Assembly: GCA_036874045.1 (NCBI GenBank) | Contig: CM072339.1 | Location: forward strand, 4,099,501 to 4,163,500 | Reading direction: 5' to 3' | Source of the DNA: Cymodocea nodosa | Lineage: Eukaryota > Streptophyta > Magnoliopsida > Alismatales > Cymodoceaceae | Length of the DNA stretch: 64,000 nucleotides | Shown: positions 52,047 through 62,747 of the stretch, in pieces | Layout of the letters: every line of letters begins with the position of its first letter | How positions within the stretch are numbered: position 1 is the stretch's first letter | Notes under the pieces: generated by a model | The model's database searches: none | What the model was told of the DNA's origin: nothing | Seen by the model: only the letters and a program-made list of their open reading frames with translations | Position numbers and translations under genes: made by a program

Positions 52047-52353
52047 ATGATAAATCCTTATGTTGATGTGATAAACTTTTATGTTGTTGGTTGATATAAT
52101 CAACTTTTATGTTGATGTTTGATATGATAAACTTTAATGTTGTTGATGTGATGTAATAATGTTATAGGTTATGATAAACTCTTATTGATCAAGAAAATCT
52201 TATGATGATGTTTTTATAGGAGATATTTTTTTTGTTGATGTGATGTATGTTGCTTTTTGAATTGTATACAAATGTCTATATTTTTTGTTGAGTTTTCGTT
52301 ACTTTCTGTAATTTTTTTTCTATTACCTTTTAGATGCACAAACAAACAAACCC

Positions 52354-53327
52354 TTAAATCATAAGTACATATTGTGTATCTAAGGCATTAACTTATTAAA
52401 CAATAATTATAATAATTATTTTGGTATTAAGTTAATAAGTCATATTCTGAAGTTACAGGAACAAATAATTAAACAAAGACTAAAGTAGGTAATTAAAATT
52501 AGTAAGAAGGTGAAACCCATCCATAACCATCTCATACATGGTGATTGGCCTTCTCAAAATTGACTCAAATAAATCAGAATGAAATTTTTTTAATTGTAAA
52601 TTTCGTGGCCCAACTACCATTGAACGAGGGTTTACTTTTACTAATGCAAATTTCGTATTTGTTATTTTAATTTAGATCTGGTTTTAATGTTTGCTGACGT
52701 GTAAATGTGTGCATGTGATGTGAGTGGATATGTTTTGTAGAACGTGAAGTGTGTGTTAGTAGTGGCTTATTAGACCCGAAGTTGGTGGGTCGTTATGTTG
52801 TATTGTGATATTAAATGTATGGAATCGTAAGTGACAGTACTTATGTTTGACTAAATTTCTTGATTCCCATTCGTTAGATTTATCAGTATTAACATATATT
52901 AGTGTTGTTATTTCACCACTAGATTAAAATGGATAAAGAACCATCTCTTGTAAAATATTTTAGCCAAACATGTATAGAGCAATTTCCCCCCCCCCCCCCC
53001 TCTACTTTCTTGATATTCGTGGCTATTTCAAACTTTAAAATGAATTGAAATTTGAGTGCATGTTTGACATACTGTTTGATAGATTGGCATATCAAATTAT
53101 TTTTAAAATGGACATATCATCCGTAGAAATAGTGTAATAATCTTTCAAAATATTGCCTATGGAAAGTACAGATGGTTGACAACAAACGGGACGTTTATAG
53201 ACGGGGACGAGAGCTGAAGGTAAGGTTAGTCTGGAGGCTTGTAATTTGTGGTTGACGATGGAGGAGGAGGAGGAGGAGAGTTTGGTCAAAAGGTCAGGCG
53301 ATTTGAAGGGCCTTATGGTTGTGTTCT
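52354..53327. other. RDR2 upstream region, distal part
   Basis: No gene. A C15 run lies at 52986-53000. GACATACTGTTTGATAG with GGCATATCAAATT (53065-53098) resembles the paired motifs in the PDF1B region. A (GAG)n run lies at about 53258-53280. Confidence 0.5.
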
Positions 53328-53443
53328 AGAAGAGGTTGACCATGGAGGAGGAGAGGCATCGAGGGTGAATAACGACAAGAGAAGAGGTTGACCATGGAGG
53401 AGGAGAGGCATCGAGGGTGAATAACGACAAGAGAAGAGGTTGG
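53328..53443. repeat. 52-bp direct tandem duplication upstream of RDR2
   Basis: A unit beginning AGAAGAGGTTGACCATGG and holding GGCATCGAGGGTGAATAACG occurs at 53328-53379 and 53380-53431 with no visible difference, plus about 12 bp of a third copy. It lies 170-285 bp before the RDR2 start codon, in the likely promoter or 5' leader. Confidence 0.93.
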
Positions 53444-53612
53444 TTAAAGAGATTTGTTGTAATCATTACAAGTAATTGAGAAACGTAGTGGTGGATCCAC
53501 ATCCACTTCCAATAAAATCTGTTGCGATGTGTACATGTAAAAACAAAAACCCTACAAAAACGACGCCGAAAGACCAACTGGGGCCACCGTCTCTCTACCT
53601 TTTTCTGGCACG

Positions 53613-54176
53613 ATGCCCGGCGCCACCGCCCGTCCCGTCGCTCTTCCCACAACCACGATAAGAGTGTGCCAAATCCCACGCACCGCCATTGCCCGGGAAC
53701 TCTTTGACTACTTCGAATCCGTTGTCGGCTCCGTCTACGCTTGCAAGATCTCCACTGTCCACCAGAACTGGAAGTCCAAGGGCTTCGGCCGGGTCCAGTT
53801 CGACGCTGTCCCCGCCGCGGAGAGGGCCCTCGTCCTCTATTCTCAGCACAAGCTTCCTCCCTTCCAGAGCGCCAGCCTCGTCCTTTCCCGATCGTTCGAC
53901 GAGATCGTCGTGCGGCCCGTGGACCCCGCCAACCGGCTGAGGAACATCGTGGTGCACGTCGGGAACCTGCTGGAGGAGCGTTGGTTGGAGGTGCTGAGGT
54001 CGTGGGATGGCGCCAGGGTCGACTTCATGCCAGAGAGGAGGAGGGTGGATGTTTGGGTTGCAGAGAAGGCGGGGGGCAAAGAGATGTGGTACAAGATGGA
54101 GGTCATGTTTAGGGACGTGGTTGCTACCTTTGGGTGTACATTGACCGGCGTCAATGAGAATGCCATCGTCTTCAAT
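53613..54176 (+). CDS. RDR2: RNA-dependent RNA polymerase 2, first coding exon (partial)
   Basis: RDR2 copies Pol IV transcripts into double-stranded RNA, which DCL3 cuts to 24-nt siRNAs for RNA-directed DNA methylation in the nucleus. The ATG at 53613 opens 188 codons up to a strong donor AAT|GTAAGT (54177). Residues 15-63 form an RRM-like domain with T-I-R-V-C-Q-I (RNP2-like) and K-G-F-G-R-V-Q-F (56-63, RNP1-like). N-W-K-S-K-G-F-G-R-V-Q-F, S-F-D-E-I-V-V-R-P-V-D-P, I-V-V-H-V-G and M-P-E-R-R-R-V-D-V-W-V match the RDR2 N-terminus far better than RDR1 or RDR6. The family is about 1100 residues with the catalytic DLDGD motif near the C-terminus; none of that is present in the remaining 9.8 kb, so either intron 1 is very long or the gene is cut off. 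The exon is GC-rich and free of stops. Confidence 0.8.
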
Positions 54177-54439
54177 GTAAGTTCTTCTGTCGCTTCTGCA
54201 TTTCGCCCAATCCTTTATTTAAGATCATATTTTGTAACAGACCAACCATTCTGGCTTCACTTTTCCATTATCGTGTGATTATTTTTTGCTGATTATAAAA
54301 CGAACCGGCCAGAAACCGGTTAGTTGACTCAAGCTTGGTTGAAGATTTGTTTACGTTCTATTTTGTTCTGGTGGTCTTGAAGATGGTGAATTGAGGAATA
54401 TTTACCATCGCCCAATGAGATGCATTTGGTTCAACCTTT
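54177..54439. other. Start of RDR2 intron 1
   Basis: Non-coding stretch between the splice donor and the truncated SIRE element. The first recognisable gag residues appear just after a T-rich run at about 54438-54447, which marks the junction approximately. Confidence 0.5.
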
Positions 54440-55430
54440 TTTTTCTTTTGATCAAGAATGTTTAGGAAAAGATTTTATAAGGAAAATTTTGAGATATTTC
54501 ACTTTAAAGTGGAAATGGAAAGCAGCGATATATGAAGCTAAACTCAAAGTTGAATTAGTCTTTAGAAAAAAGAATCAGAAGAAGAAAGAAATTACATTTC
54601 AAGTATCTTCTGATACAGAAAGTAACTCTAATTCTGATTCAGACATTGTTTTTTTAACTAAGAAATTTAAGAAAGCCTAGAAAAAAAAGAAAGATGTAAA
54701 GAGAATTGAATCTTCAAAAAATAGAAAAGAAAAGACTGATATTCTTATTTGTTATAAATGTAATAAAAATGGACACTTTAGATTTAATTATCCCTTAAGG
54801 TCAAAGAAGGAAAAGAAATCTGATAAGAAGTTTAAGGAAAAGAAGAGTAAATCCAAGTCTAAATTTAAATATGCAAAGAAAAGATTTAAGAAGAAGGCTT
54901 TGCAAGCAACGTTTGATGATGAAAGCTTTTCAGATGATGATGAAATATCAGATTCTTTCAGTTCAAGTTCAAGTTCAAACATAGATAAAGAATTAGTAAA
55001 TCTTGCTAATGTAGTCTTTATGGCATCTATGTCTAAGGTAAAATTTTTTGATCATGAAGAAGATGTTTTTGATGATAATGTAGATACTAGACTTCTTTAT
55101 GAATATAATAGATTAGCTTCAAAACTTCAGAAGTTAAAATTGAAAGAAAAATCTTATAAATCTCAAATTTCTAAATTAGAAGAATTAAATAAATCTCTGT
55201 ATGATCAATCTAATGAGTTAAATTTGGAATTTAAGAAATAAGTTACTTAAAATAAAAATCTAGATGTTTTTGTTAGTGAATTATTTGCAAGTGTTGAAAA
55301 GTTTTCTTTTGAGTTAGATTTAATTTCTGAATTATATAAGGAAGCCACATTTGAAATTGTCAATCTGAAATTAGAAAATAAGAATCTTGAAGAAAAATTA
55401 GTTAATGCTGATAAAATAGGTAACTGGTAA
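54440..55430 (+). pseudogene. SIRE-type gag, C-terminal part
   Basis: The frame starts mid-domain with G-K-D-F-I-R-K-I-L-R. A zinc knuckle follows (54750-54794), C-Y-K-C-N-K-N-G-H-F-R-F-N-Y, where the last Cys is Tyr. Then come a Lys-rich block, an acidic and Ser-rich block (F-D-D-E-S-F-S-D-D-D-E) and a coiled coil rich in Lys, Leu and Glu (about 55080-55240, and 55260-55425 after stops), as in SIRE gag proteins. Confidence 0.85.
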
Positions 55431-55499
55431 GACAACATTAGATAAACTAGAAAGAAACCAGTTTCCTGTTAAAAATAAAACTAGATTAGGTTTTGATTA

Positions 55500-58400
55500 T
55501 TATGACATTATTGTTGAACATCCAAAAACAAAATATGTTAGATCTGAGAATACAAAAATGATTAATTATAAATCTAAAAAGAAATCTTATAATTTCAGGA
55601 AATTTAGTTCTTACGGTAAGTCTGAAAATAGAAAATTTAATTACTATAGTTACTATAAAAATTATAAGAAACAGTTAAAATACCCAAATAATAAAAATCA
55701 TATGCTTAAGACTTAGTATAAAAAGAAAAATAATTTTAGTAACCCAAAAACAAAATTAATTTGAAAGAAAAGGATTAAAATTGTTCAAAAATGGGTTCTT
55801 ATGGATAACAATATTATTTCAGTATGTAGTTCTTCTGACGTTTCTGGACTTAAACAGATTTGAGTTTCAAGAAATATGATTTTACCTTTTTTGTAGGTGA
55901 TAAAGTTGAAATGAGTGATGGACAATGGAACTTCAAGTCATATGATAGGTAAAAAAGAATTACTTGAAGATATTTAAGAGTGTAGACAAGGAACTATTAC
56001 ATTTGAAAATTTAGAGAAAAGTAAAATACTTGGTGTTGGTAAGGTTAGAGTTACTGACTCTATAATTATATCAGATGTTCTGTTAGTTGATAACTTGAGT
56101 TTTAATCTTATTAGTGTAAATCAATAATAAGATAAAGGATATAAAGTTATTTTCAAAAATAATAAATGTCTTATTATTGAAAATTATTCAAATTCTGTTA
56201 AATTTAGGGCAAAAAGAAAAAGATCAGTAACTATCCTGAAACTACCTTCTGGTGCTCTAGATAAAAAGTCATGTTTAATTGTTAAATCTGAAGATGCATG
56301 ACTATAGTATAGAATGTTAGGACATGCTAATATAAAATTATTATGTAAATTAGCAAAGCATGAATTTGTTAAGGATTTATCTAAATTAAAATTTTTAAAA
56401 GATCATGTTTGTGATGCATGTGAGTTGGGTAAATAACATAAAACTTCTTTTAAATCAGTTAATCAAGTATCTAGTAAGAGATTTTTAGAATTAGTATATT
56501 TGGACTTATTTGAACCAACTAGAACTCAAAGTTTTGGTGAAAAAAGATATGCACTTTCTTAGTTGATAATTGTTATTGATTAACATAAGTTCATTTTCTA
56601 GCATATAAATCTGATGTGTTTGATATGTTTAAAGTCTTTTGCAATAAAGTTCAAAACAAAAAAGACTTACATATTAAGAAAATTAGAAGTAATCATGAAA
56701 CAAAATTTGAAAATTTTGAAATGGATAAATTTTGTGAGGACTTAGACATTGATCATAGGTGTTCATTTCCAAGAGTCCTCTCTCAGAATGGAGTTATTGA
56801 AAGAAAGAATCGTTCATTTTAGGAAATGGCTAGGACTTTGATTAATGAGAATAATCTATTTCATTTTCTATAGGCAGAAACAGTAAATACAACATGTTAT
56901 ATGATAAATAGAGTTCATTTGAGACTATTTTTAAATAAAACATCATTTGAAATCTGACATGAAAGAGTTTTTAATATTTCTTATATGAAATTTTTGGATA
57001 TAAATATTTTATTTACATACTAAGACAAACAAAAATAAGTTTTATGTAAAATCAAATGAATGTATCTTTGTTGGTTATTCACATAGAAGTAAAACATATA
57101 GAGTATTTCATACGAATGCTAAAATCATAGAGGAAACTCTTCATGTAGTGTTTGATAAAACACTTGTTGAAAATTTAGATTAGGTTGGTAAAAATATTTT
57201 AGATGATGAATTATAACCTGAGATTGCTCTTGAAAAAGAAATTGTATAAGTTGAAAAAGTTCATAAAAATAAAAATTAAAGGTACTCATACAATCATCCA
57301 TTAGAATTAATTATAAGTGACACTAATCAAGGTGTTATGATTAGATTCAGGTTAAATATTGTTGGTGCTTATGCGTTTATTTCTCAGATTGAACTTAAAC
57401 ACGTTTCTGATGCATTAGAAGATAAATATTGGATAATGGTAATGCAAGAAGAATTGCAGCAACTTGTCAGAAATAACGTATGAGAATTAGTACTATTACC
57501 TCCAAATCATCAGGTTATAGGGACTAAATGGATATTTAGAAATAAATCTGATGAAACAGGCTATATTGTTAGAAATAAGGTTAGATTGATAGCTCAAGGA
57601 TATAATCAAGAGGAAAGAATAAATTATGATGAAACATTTGCTTCTGTTGCTAGATTAGAAGCTATTAGAATATTATTAGTCTTTACTTGTTATATGAATT
57701 TCATTCTATATCAAATAGATGTTAAAAGTGCTTTTCTTAATGATTATATTAAGGAAGAAGTATATGCTAAACAACCACTAGAGTTTGAAGATGAAAAATA
57801 TCTTGATTATGTTTTTAATTGAATAAGACTCTCTACATATTAAAATAAGCTTCCAGATCTTGGTATGAAAGATTAAAAAAGTTTTTTATTAAGAAAAATT
57901 TTAATATAGGTAAAGTAGACACTACTTTATTTAGTAAAAAATCTAAGAATGATATTTTAATTGTACAAATTTATGTTGATGACATTATATTCAGATTCAC
58001 AAATGAAAATATGTGCAAAGTTTTTGCTAAGGACATGTCTGAAGAATTTACAATGAGTATGATGGGAGAGTTAAATTATTTTCTTGGCTTGCAGATTAAA
58101 CAAACTGTTAAAGGAATTTTTATAAATTAAGAAAAATATATAAAAGAGTTGTTTAAAAAGTTTTAAGTTTACAGATACCAAAATTAAAGTCACATCTATG
58201 AGTACATCTTTAAAGCTAGACGAAGATAATATAGGAAAACTAGTAGATCAAAAGAAATATAAGAGTATGATTGGGTTATTATTATACGTAACAGCTAGTA
58301 AACCAAATATTATGTTTAGTATTTGTGCATGTGTAAGATTTCTGATACATCCTAAAATATCTCATTTAAATGTTGTTTAGAAAATTTTTAGATATCTTCA

Positions 58401-58920
58401 AGGCACTTCAAATTATGGTTTATTCTACTTTAAAAACAATTCTATAGATCTGATAGCATATAGTGATGCTAATTATGCAGGTAACAAATCAGATAGAAAG
58501 AGCACGAGTGGAACATGTTAACTATTAGGAAATTCTTTAGTTTCTTAGTGTAGTAAGAAACAAAATTGTGTAGTTCTGTCTACTACTGAAGTTGATATGT
58601 GACAGCTTCATTATGTTGTACTTAGGTTTTACGGATTAGATAAATCTTAAAAGATTTTGGAATACATTTAGAATAAATTAAAATTTTATGTGATAGTAGC
58701 TCTGCCATTAGTCTTTCTAAAAATCTTATATTGCACTTTAGGTCAAAATATATTGAAGTCAAACATCATTTCTTAAGAGATAATGTTCTTAAAGGAAAGA
58801 TTAAATTAAAATTTATCCCTACAATTGATCAATTAGCTGACCTATTTACTAAACTGTTATATGAAAATTCTTTTTTTAATCTAAGAAGAAATTTAGGTGT
58901 ATGCAAACTACGTGATGTTT
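55500..58920 (+). pseudogene. SIRE-type pol, broken
   Basis: Recognisable in order: a protease site D-N-G-T-S-S-H-M (near 55920), with Asn replacing the usual Ser/Thr after the catalytic Asp; an integrase zinc finger with G-H-A-N-I and C-D-A-C (56310-56430); the core with L-D-L-F-E-P; N-G-V-I-E-R-K-N-R (56790-56815); RT with G-T-K-W-I-F-R-N-K (57520), L-I-A-Q-G-Y-N-Q-E, Q-I-D-V-K-S-A-F-L-N, the catalytic I-Y-V-D-D-I-I-F (57970-57993); and RNase H with A-Y-S-D-A-N-Y-A-G (58450) and D-R-K-S-T-S-G. It ends at about 58920. There are many stops and several frameshifts. Confidence 0.9.
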
Positions 58921-60302
58921 AAAATACTATCTAGTGCATCCTGATTTTAAGTATTTTAATGTTTTAATTGATTTTTGATGTTATTGATATTGTGAATGTG
59001 AATTATTTTCATATAATTTGATAATTATATAGCATCAGTTAAAATTTTAACATTAAATGTGTTGAAAATCTAAATTAAGAAGAGAAACTTAAAGGTCAGA
59101 TAAATATTTCAAATTTTGATCTGATTGTTGGACATATTAAGTATGATTGAAGAGTAGAAAATTGAAATCCTTTATATGAAGTCATAAATCTGTATCTTAT
59201 TTACTATTATTCAGAATTGATATTTAACAATAACATCATCTTGCTTTTGTCTATGCTTTATGTTTTGAAAATCTATGGATAAAGTCCAAATGATGTGTTT
59301 ATTAAGAGAAAATCAGTCCCACAGGTTTATTATATTTGAGCTATTAGGTATGAAGGGATATCTTGAAATCTGGCAACCTAAGGTCTTATTTGATCTGAGA
59401 TTGTTGACTAAAAGTTTGTTACAAGGGTATAATAGAAAGTCTGGTTGTTAAAGGATTGAATATATGTATTGAAATTAAAAAAAAAAAAATGTTAGTGTAA
59501 TAGATTAGATGATTAACTTATTACTTACAAGATGCACTAACATATATTAATATCTAGTTGTGTTTCATAAAGATACACCATTTATACTTATATATGAGAT
59601 TGAAAGTTTGAAATTACTTGATTATACTTAAGAAATCTATATATCAGAAAATATTTGATTTATTATCTTAAACTTTAACTTGTCTAGTATACAATGAAGA
59701 TTAGAAGCACATGAAATGTTGAACAAAAATAACATGTTTTGTTATTTAAGTTTTTTTTATTTCAATTGATTTATTTCAGTTTTCTACATTTTTGTGTTTA
59801 AGTATTTCAATTACGGTTACTTTTTAAACTTGATGCACATGTGTAGGGAGAGAAAAAATGATAAAAACTAAGAAAATCATTAAATTATCTACGTATTATA
59901 TTTGATTTAGATGTCTAGGAAGAACATTCAAGATTATTAAATCAAACCTAAATAGCCAGTTAAGGTTACGAGACCTCGTAAACTTAAGTGATTAAGTATA
60001 CGATATTGGTACTATTACTAAGGTAAGTTTATGGAACCTCGTAAAGTTAACATATAAAGTTTATGAAGAAATATTTGTTTGAGTAAAAATGAAAATTTAT
60101 TTATAAACTTAGGGACATAATGTTACAAAGAGGTTCGTAAACTTATGATTTATGATTACTAACAATAGTAATCTTAGTTAAAAATATTTAAAATTCGTTT
60201 ATTCGATAAACTTTACATATTTAAATGTTGATAGTTAGCTTATTTGATTTGTCGTCTTCTACCTTTAACCTGATAGAGTTAGGACAAAAAATTAGGGTAA
60301 AA
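58921..60302. other. Spacer between SIRE pol and its third coding region
   Basis: Non-coding, AT-rich. From about 59960 to 60230 it carries CCTCGTAAACTTAAG and CCTCGTAAAGTTAAC phrases, close to the CTCGTAAAGTTAT repeats in the 3' LTR (62940-63290). It may be remains of an LTR or a shared structural motif. Confidence 0.5.
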
Positions 60303-62520
60303 TGGCTCAGAAATCGTCAGACTAGGAAAGTAAGGTAGACTTTAATATTTTTCATCAAGTTGTTGCTTATTAGCATAATGAAAAAAGAGTGAAAAAGTCT
60401 GATATAGTAAAATAGACGGAGTAGTTACACATTCAATGCTGTGAAATAACTAGACTGTGTAACTTAGAAAATATTTTATCCACGAAAGATTTTACCATTA
60501 AAGTCAAAAGAGCCATAGAAAAAGAAATCACAAAGGAGAAAGTCTTGAAACTTCTCAATATAGTAGCTCATGAACTGATTAAAAAGAAATCTATTTTCTA
60601 GATTCAACAAGAAATATATGTTCAGACTAGTGGAAAAACTTTTAAATTTAGCAATATCGAATATGGTCAACATACAGTTAGAACAACACAGAAAAATGCT
60701 ATTGAAGAAGAATGGGAAAAAGTACCATCATTCTTCACTCCTTATTCCATGTTTGATAAAGTCAGATATGAGGAGATAATAAATTTATTGTTAGCAGCTG
60801 GAGAAGGTTTGACAATTGCCAAATAACAAGCTTCTATTGAATTTAATCAGTAGAGAAAGAATCAAATCAAAGCTAAACATGCTTCAAGAGATAGTAAGGT
60901 ACAAGATGTTACTATACTGTACACTCTTGAAAGTGAAGAAGAGTGGTTGTTATTTGCTAATTTTGTCAAACTACTATTGTACGATAGTCTTCAAAGAATT
61001 TGACAAAAGAAAAAGAGAAGGAATTAAATATAGGCTATGGAAAAAGAAGCAGTTTGAAATGAAAAATACTAAAAAATTAAAAAGTCCAGTTAAATAGCAA
61101 GGAGAAATTAGAGACGAAGAAGAGCAACCCTTAATTATTAGAAAAAGAAAGTTTGAGAAATTTCCTCAAACTTATATTCGAAAGTTGAAAACAATAAGTT
61201 CACAAGGAGTTTCTTCTAGTCAATCAATTGCTTCACAACTAAATTTTGAACACCTAGTGATTTCTACTTAAATAAATCTAGCTGTAATTATTAAAGAAAT
61301 TTTGGATGAGTTGGTAGAAGCATAAATTTTGAAAATATAGAGATAAAAAAATCTCCATTGTCTGATATTCCAGAAACAATTGTATAAGATATTTCTGAGA
61401 ATATTATGACACTAATAGATGAAGATATTATCGAAGAATATAGAGAAATTGAATATAGAAAAGAAACAACATATACAAAAATATCTCCTCCTGTTATTGA
61501 AGAAGAAAATAGAGAAGAAACATTTGTAACACATATTGAAGAAATTATTCAAAGACTAGTTGAACAAGTAGACCAACCACCACTTCAAAAATTTCTTGAG
61601 ATAGCGAATTCTCCACTATACTTCAGAAATCAAGAAGCTCATGAGAAATATAAGGTTTATAAATTATCTGATATACTTTATAGCAGACCTTTAGATTAGA
61701 GAAAATTATAGAAAATTTATAGATTATTTGAATTTCAAGGGCTAATCAAGATTATCTAAGAAGAAAATACATTTTCTTATATCAATGGATTAGTTTCTAT
61801 TTTTTATAGTAACTTAACTAAGGTGGAAGGCAGATTGGTAACAAACATTGAAGAACAGGATATTGAGTTAAGTCCTGAACTCTGTTATTAGCAACTCGGT
61901 TTACTAAATACTAGTCTAGAAATTTTAAAAAATACAACTGGCTTAGGTTGGAAAGAATCAGATATTAAATCATTCCTATGTATTGATTTTGCTATTCTAT
62001 TGTTAAACAGAATGAAATATTTAAATGGAAAAACTTGATTTATTGCCTTTGTTCTTATCTGAACAATATATCAAAGGCAAGGATATGAATTGGAATTAAG
62101 CCAGTTTATTAAATTGGCCACTTATGTTGTCATGAACATGATCCAAGTAAATTGGTATAACGTATTTATCTTCAAACTTAAATCTATCAAAACAAAGTTA
62201 TTTTTTGGAGATGCCATATTCAGATTTCTTTGTGGATCTTTATCTTTGGCCAAATGGAAAATCTGCCAGTAAAGATCAAGGTATTTGACTGTAAAAGATT
62301 TTACATGATTTGCTGTAAATTATAGTGAATCAACTTATTAATAGTCAATTACAATAGTAGCTTCTACTTCAGAAGATCTAATAAATACACAGATAAAATC
62401 TTCTTCTTTTGAAGTCAGACCTTCTGTTACTTGCCAGGCTAGAACAAATGCAAGAATCAATAGCAAAAATACGTGTAGAAATTGAGAAATTAAAAGAAAA
62501 ATTGTAATTGCAAACCTAAA
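60303..62520 (+). pseudogene. Third (env-position) coding region of the SIRE element, broken
   Basis: An ATG at 60303 (M-A-Q-K-S) opens a protein-like track that runs with stops and shifts to about 62520. Visible parts: a Lys/Glu-rich helical segment, a charged segment with E-E-E-N-R-E-E-T (61480-61520), F-Y-S-N-L-T-K-V-E-G-R-L near 61805, an I-E-L-S-P-E-L-C motif, L-G-L-L-N-T-S-L, and I-K-L-A-T-Y-V-V-M-N-M-I near 62105. F-Y-x-N-L...G...L-G-L resembles the 'putative plant transposon protein' domain often found here in SIRE-type elements, a position sometimes called env-like. I see no convincing signal peptide or transmembrane pair, so an envelope role is not supported. Confidence 0.6.
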
Positions 62521-62747
62521 ATCTTCTGTATGTAATGTAAACTCATTTGTAAATGTTTTCTTTTTGAAATGATAAAAAGGGGGAGAAAGTATTATAATTT
62601 CAAAAATATTAGATTGAATGATTTGAATTTTATTTCAAGAAGGAAAATAAGTATGTTAAATGTTAAATGATTGTTATGAAATGTTAAATTCTTATTGAAT
62701 CTTTGAATTATTTGAAATAGTTTTGTCATCGTAAAAAAGAAGGAGAT

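Larger units (their letters stand above)
40836..52353 (+). mobile_element. PIF/Harbinger derivative without transposase (element 2), split by nested insertions
   Basis: The right end reads GCACAAACAAACAAACCC (ending 52353) next to TTA. The left end at 40836, GGGTTTGTAGATGAGAG, is its approximate inverted repeat but has no TTA beside it. Subterminal sequence (GTAAGGGAAAG; a CACTTTTCTTCGTATA phrase) matches element 1 near 7375 and 7466-7488. The interior has the Myb-like coding remnant (from 43311) and the AAACTTTTATGTTGTTG spacer found in element 1, but no transposase. The copia element 44469-52046 interrupts it; the rejoined length is about 3.9 kb. Confidence 0.75.

Noticed and set aside
53595..54175. 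Antisense and alternative frames across RDR2 exon 1
   Set aside because: GC-rich exon shadows without similarity; the frame from 53613 carries the RRM-like and RDR2 motifs.
60303..62520. Endogenous virus or true envelope gene
   Set aside because: The context (copia pol order, polypurine tract, LTR) is that of a SIRE retrotransposon, and no envelope hallmarks were seen. No pararetrovirus-type coat or movement protein was found anywhere in the window.
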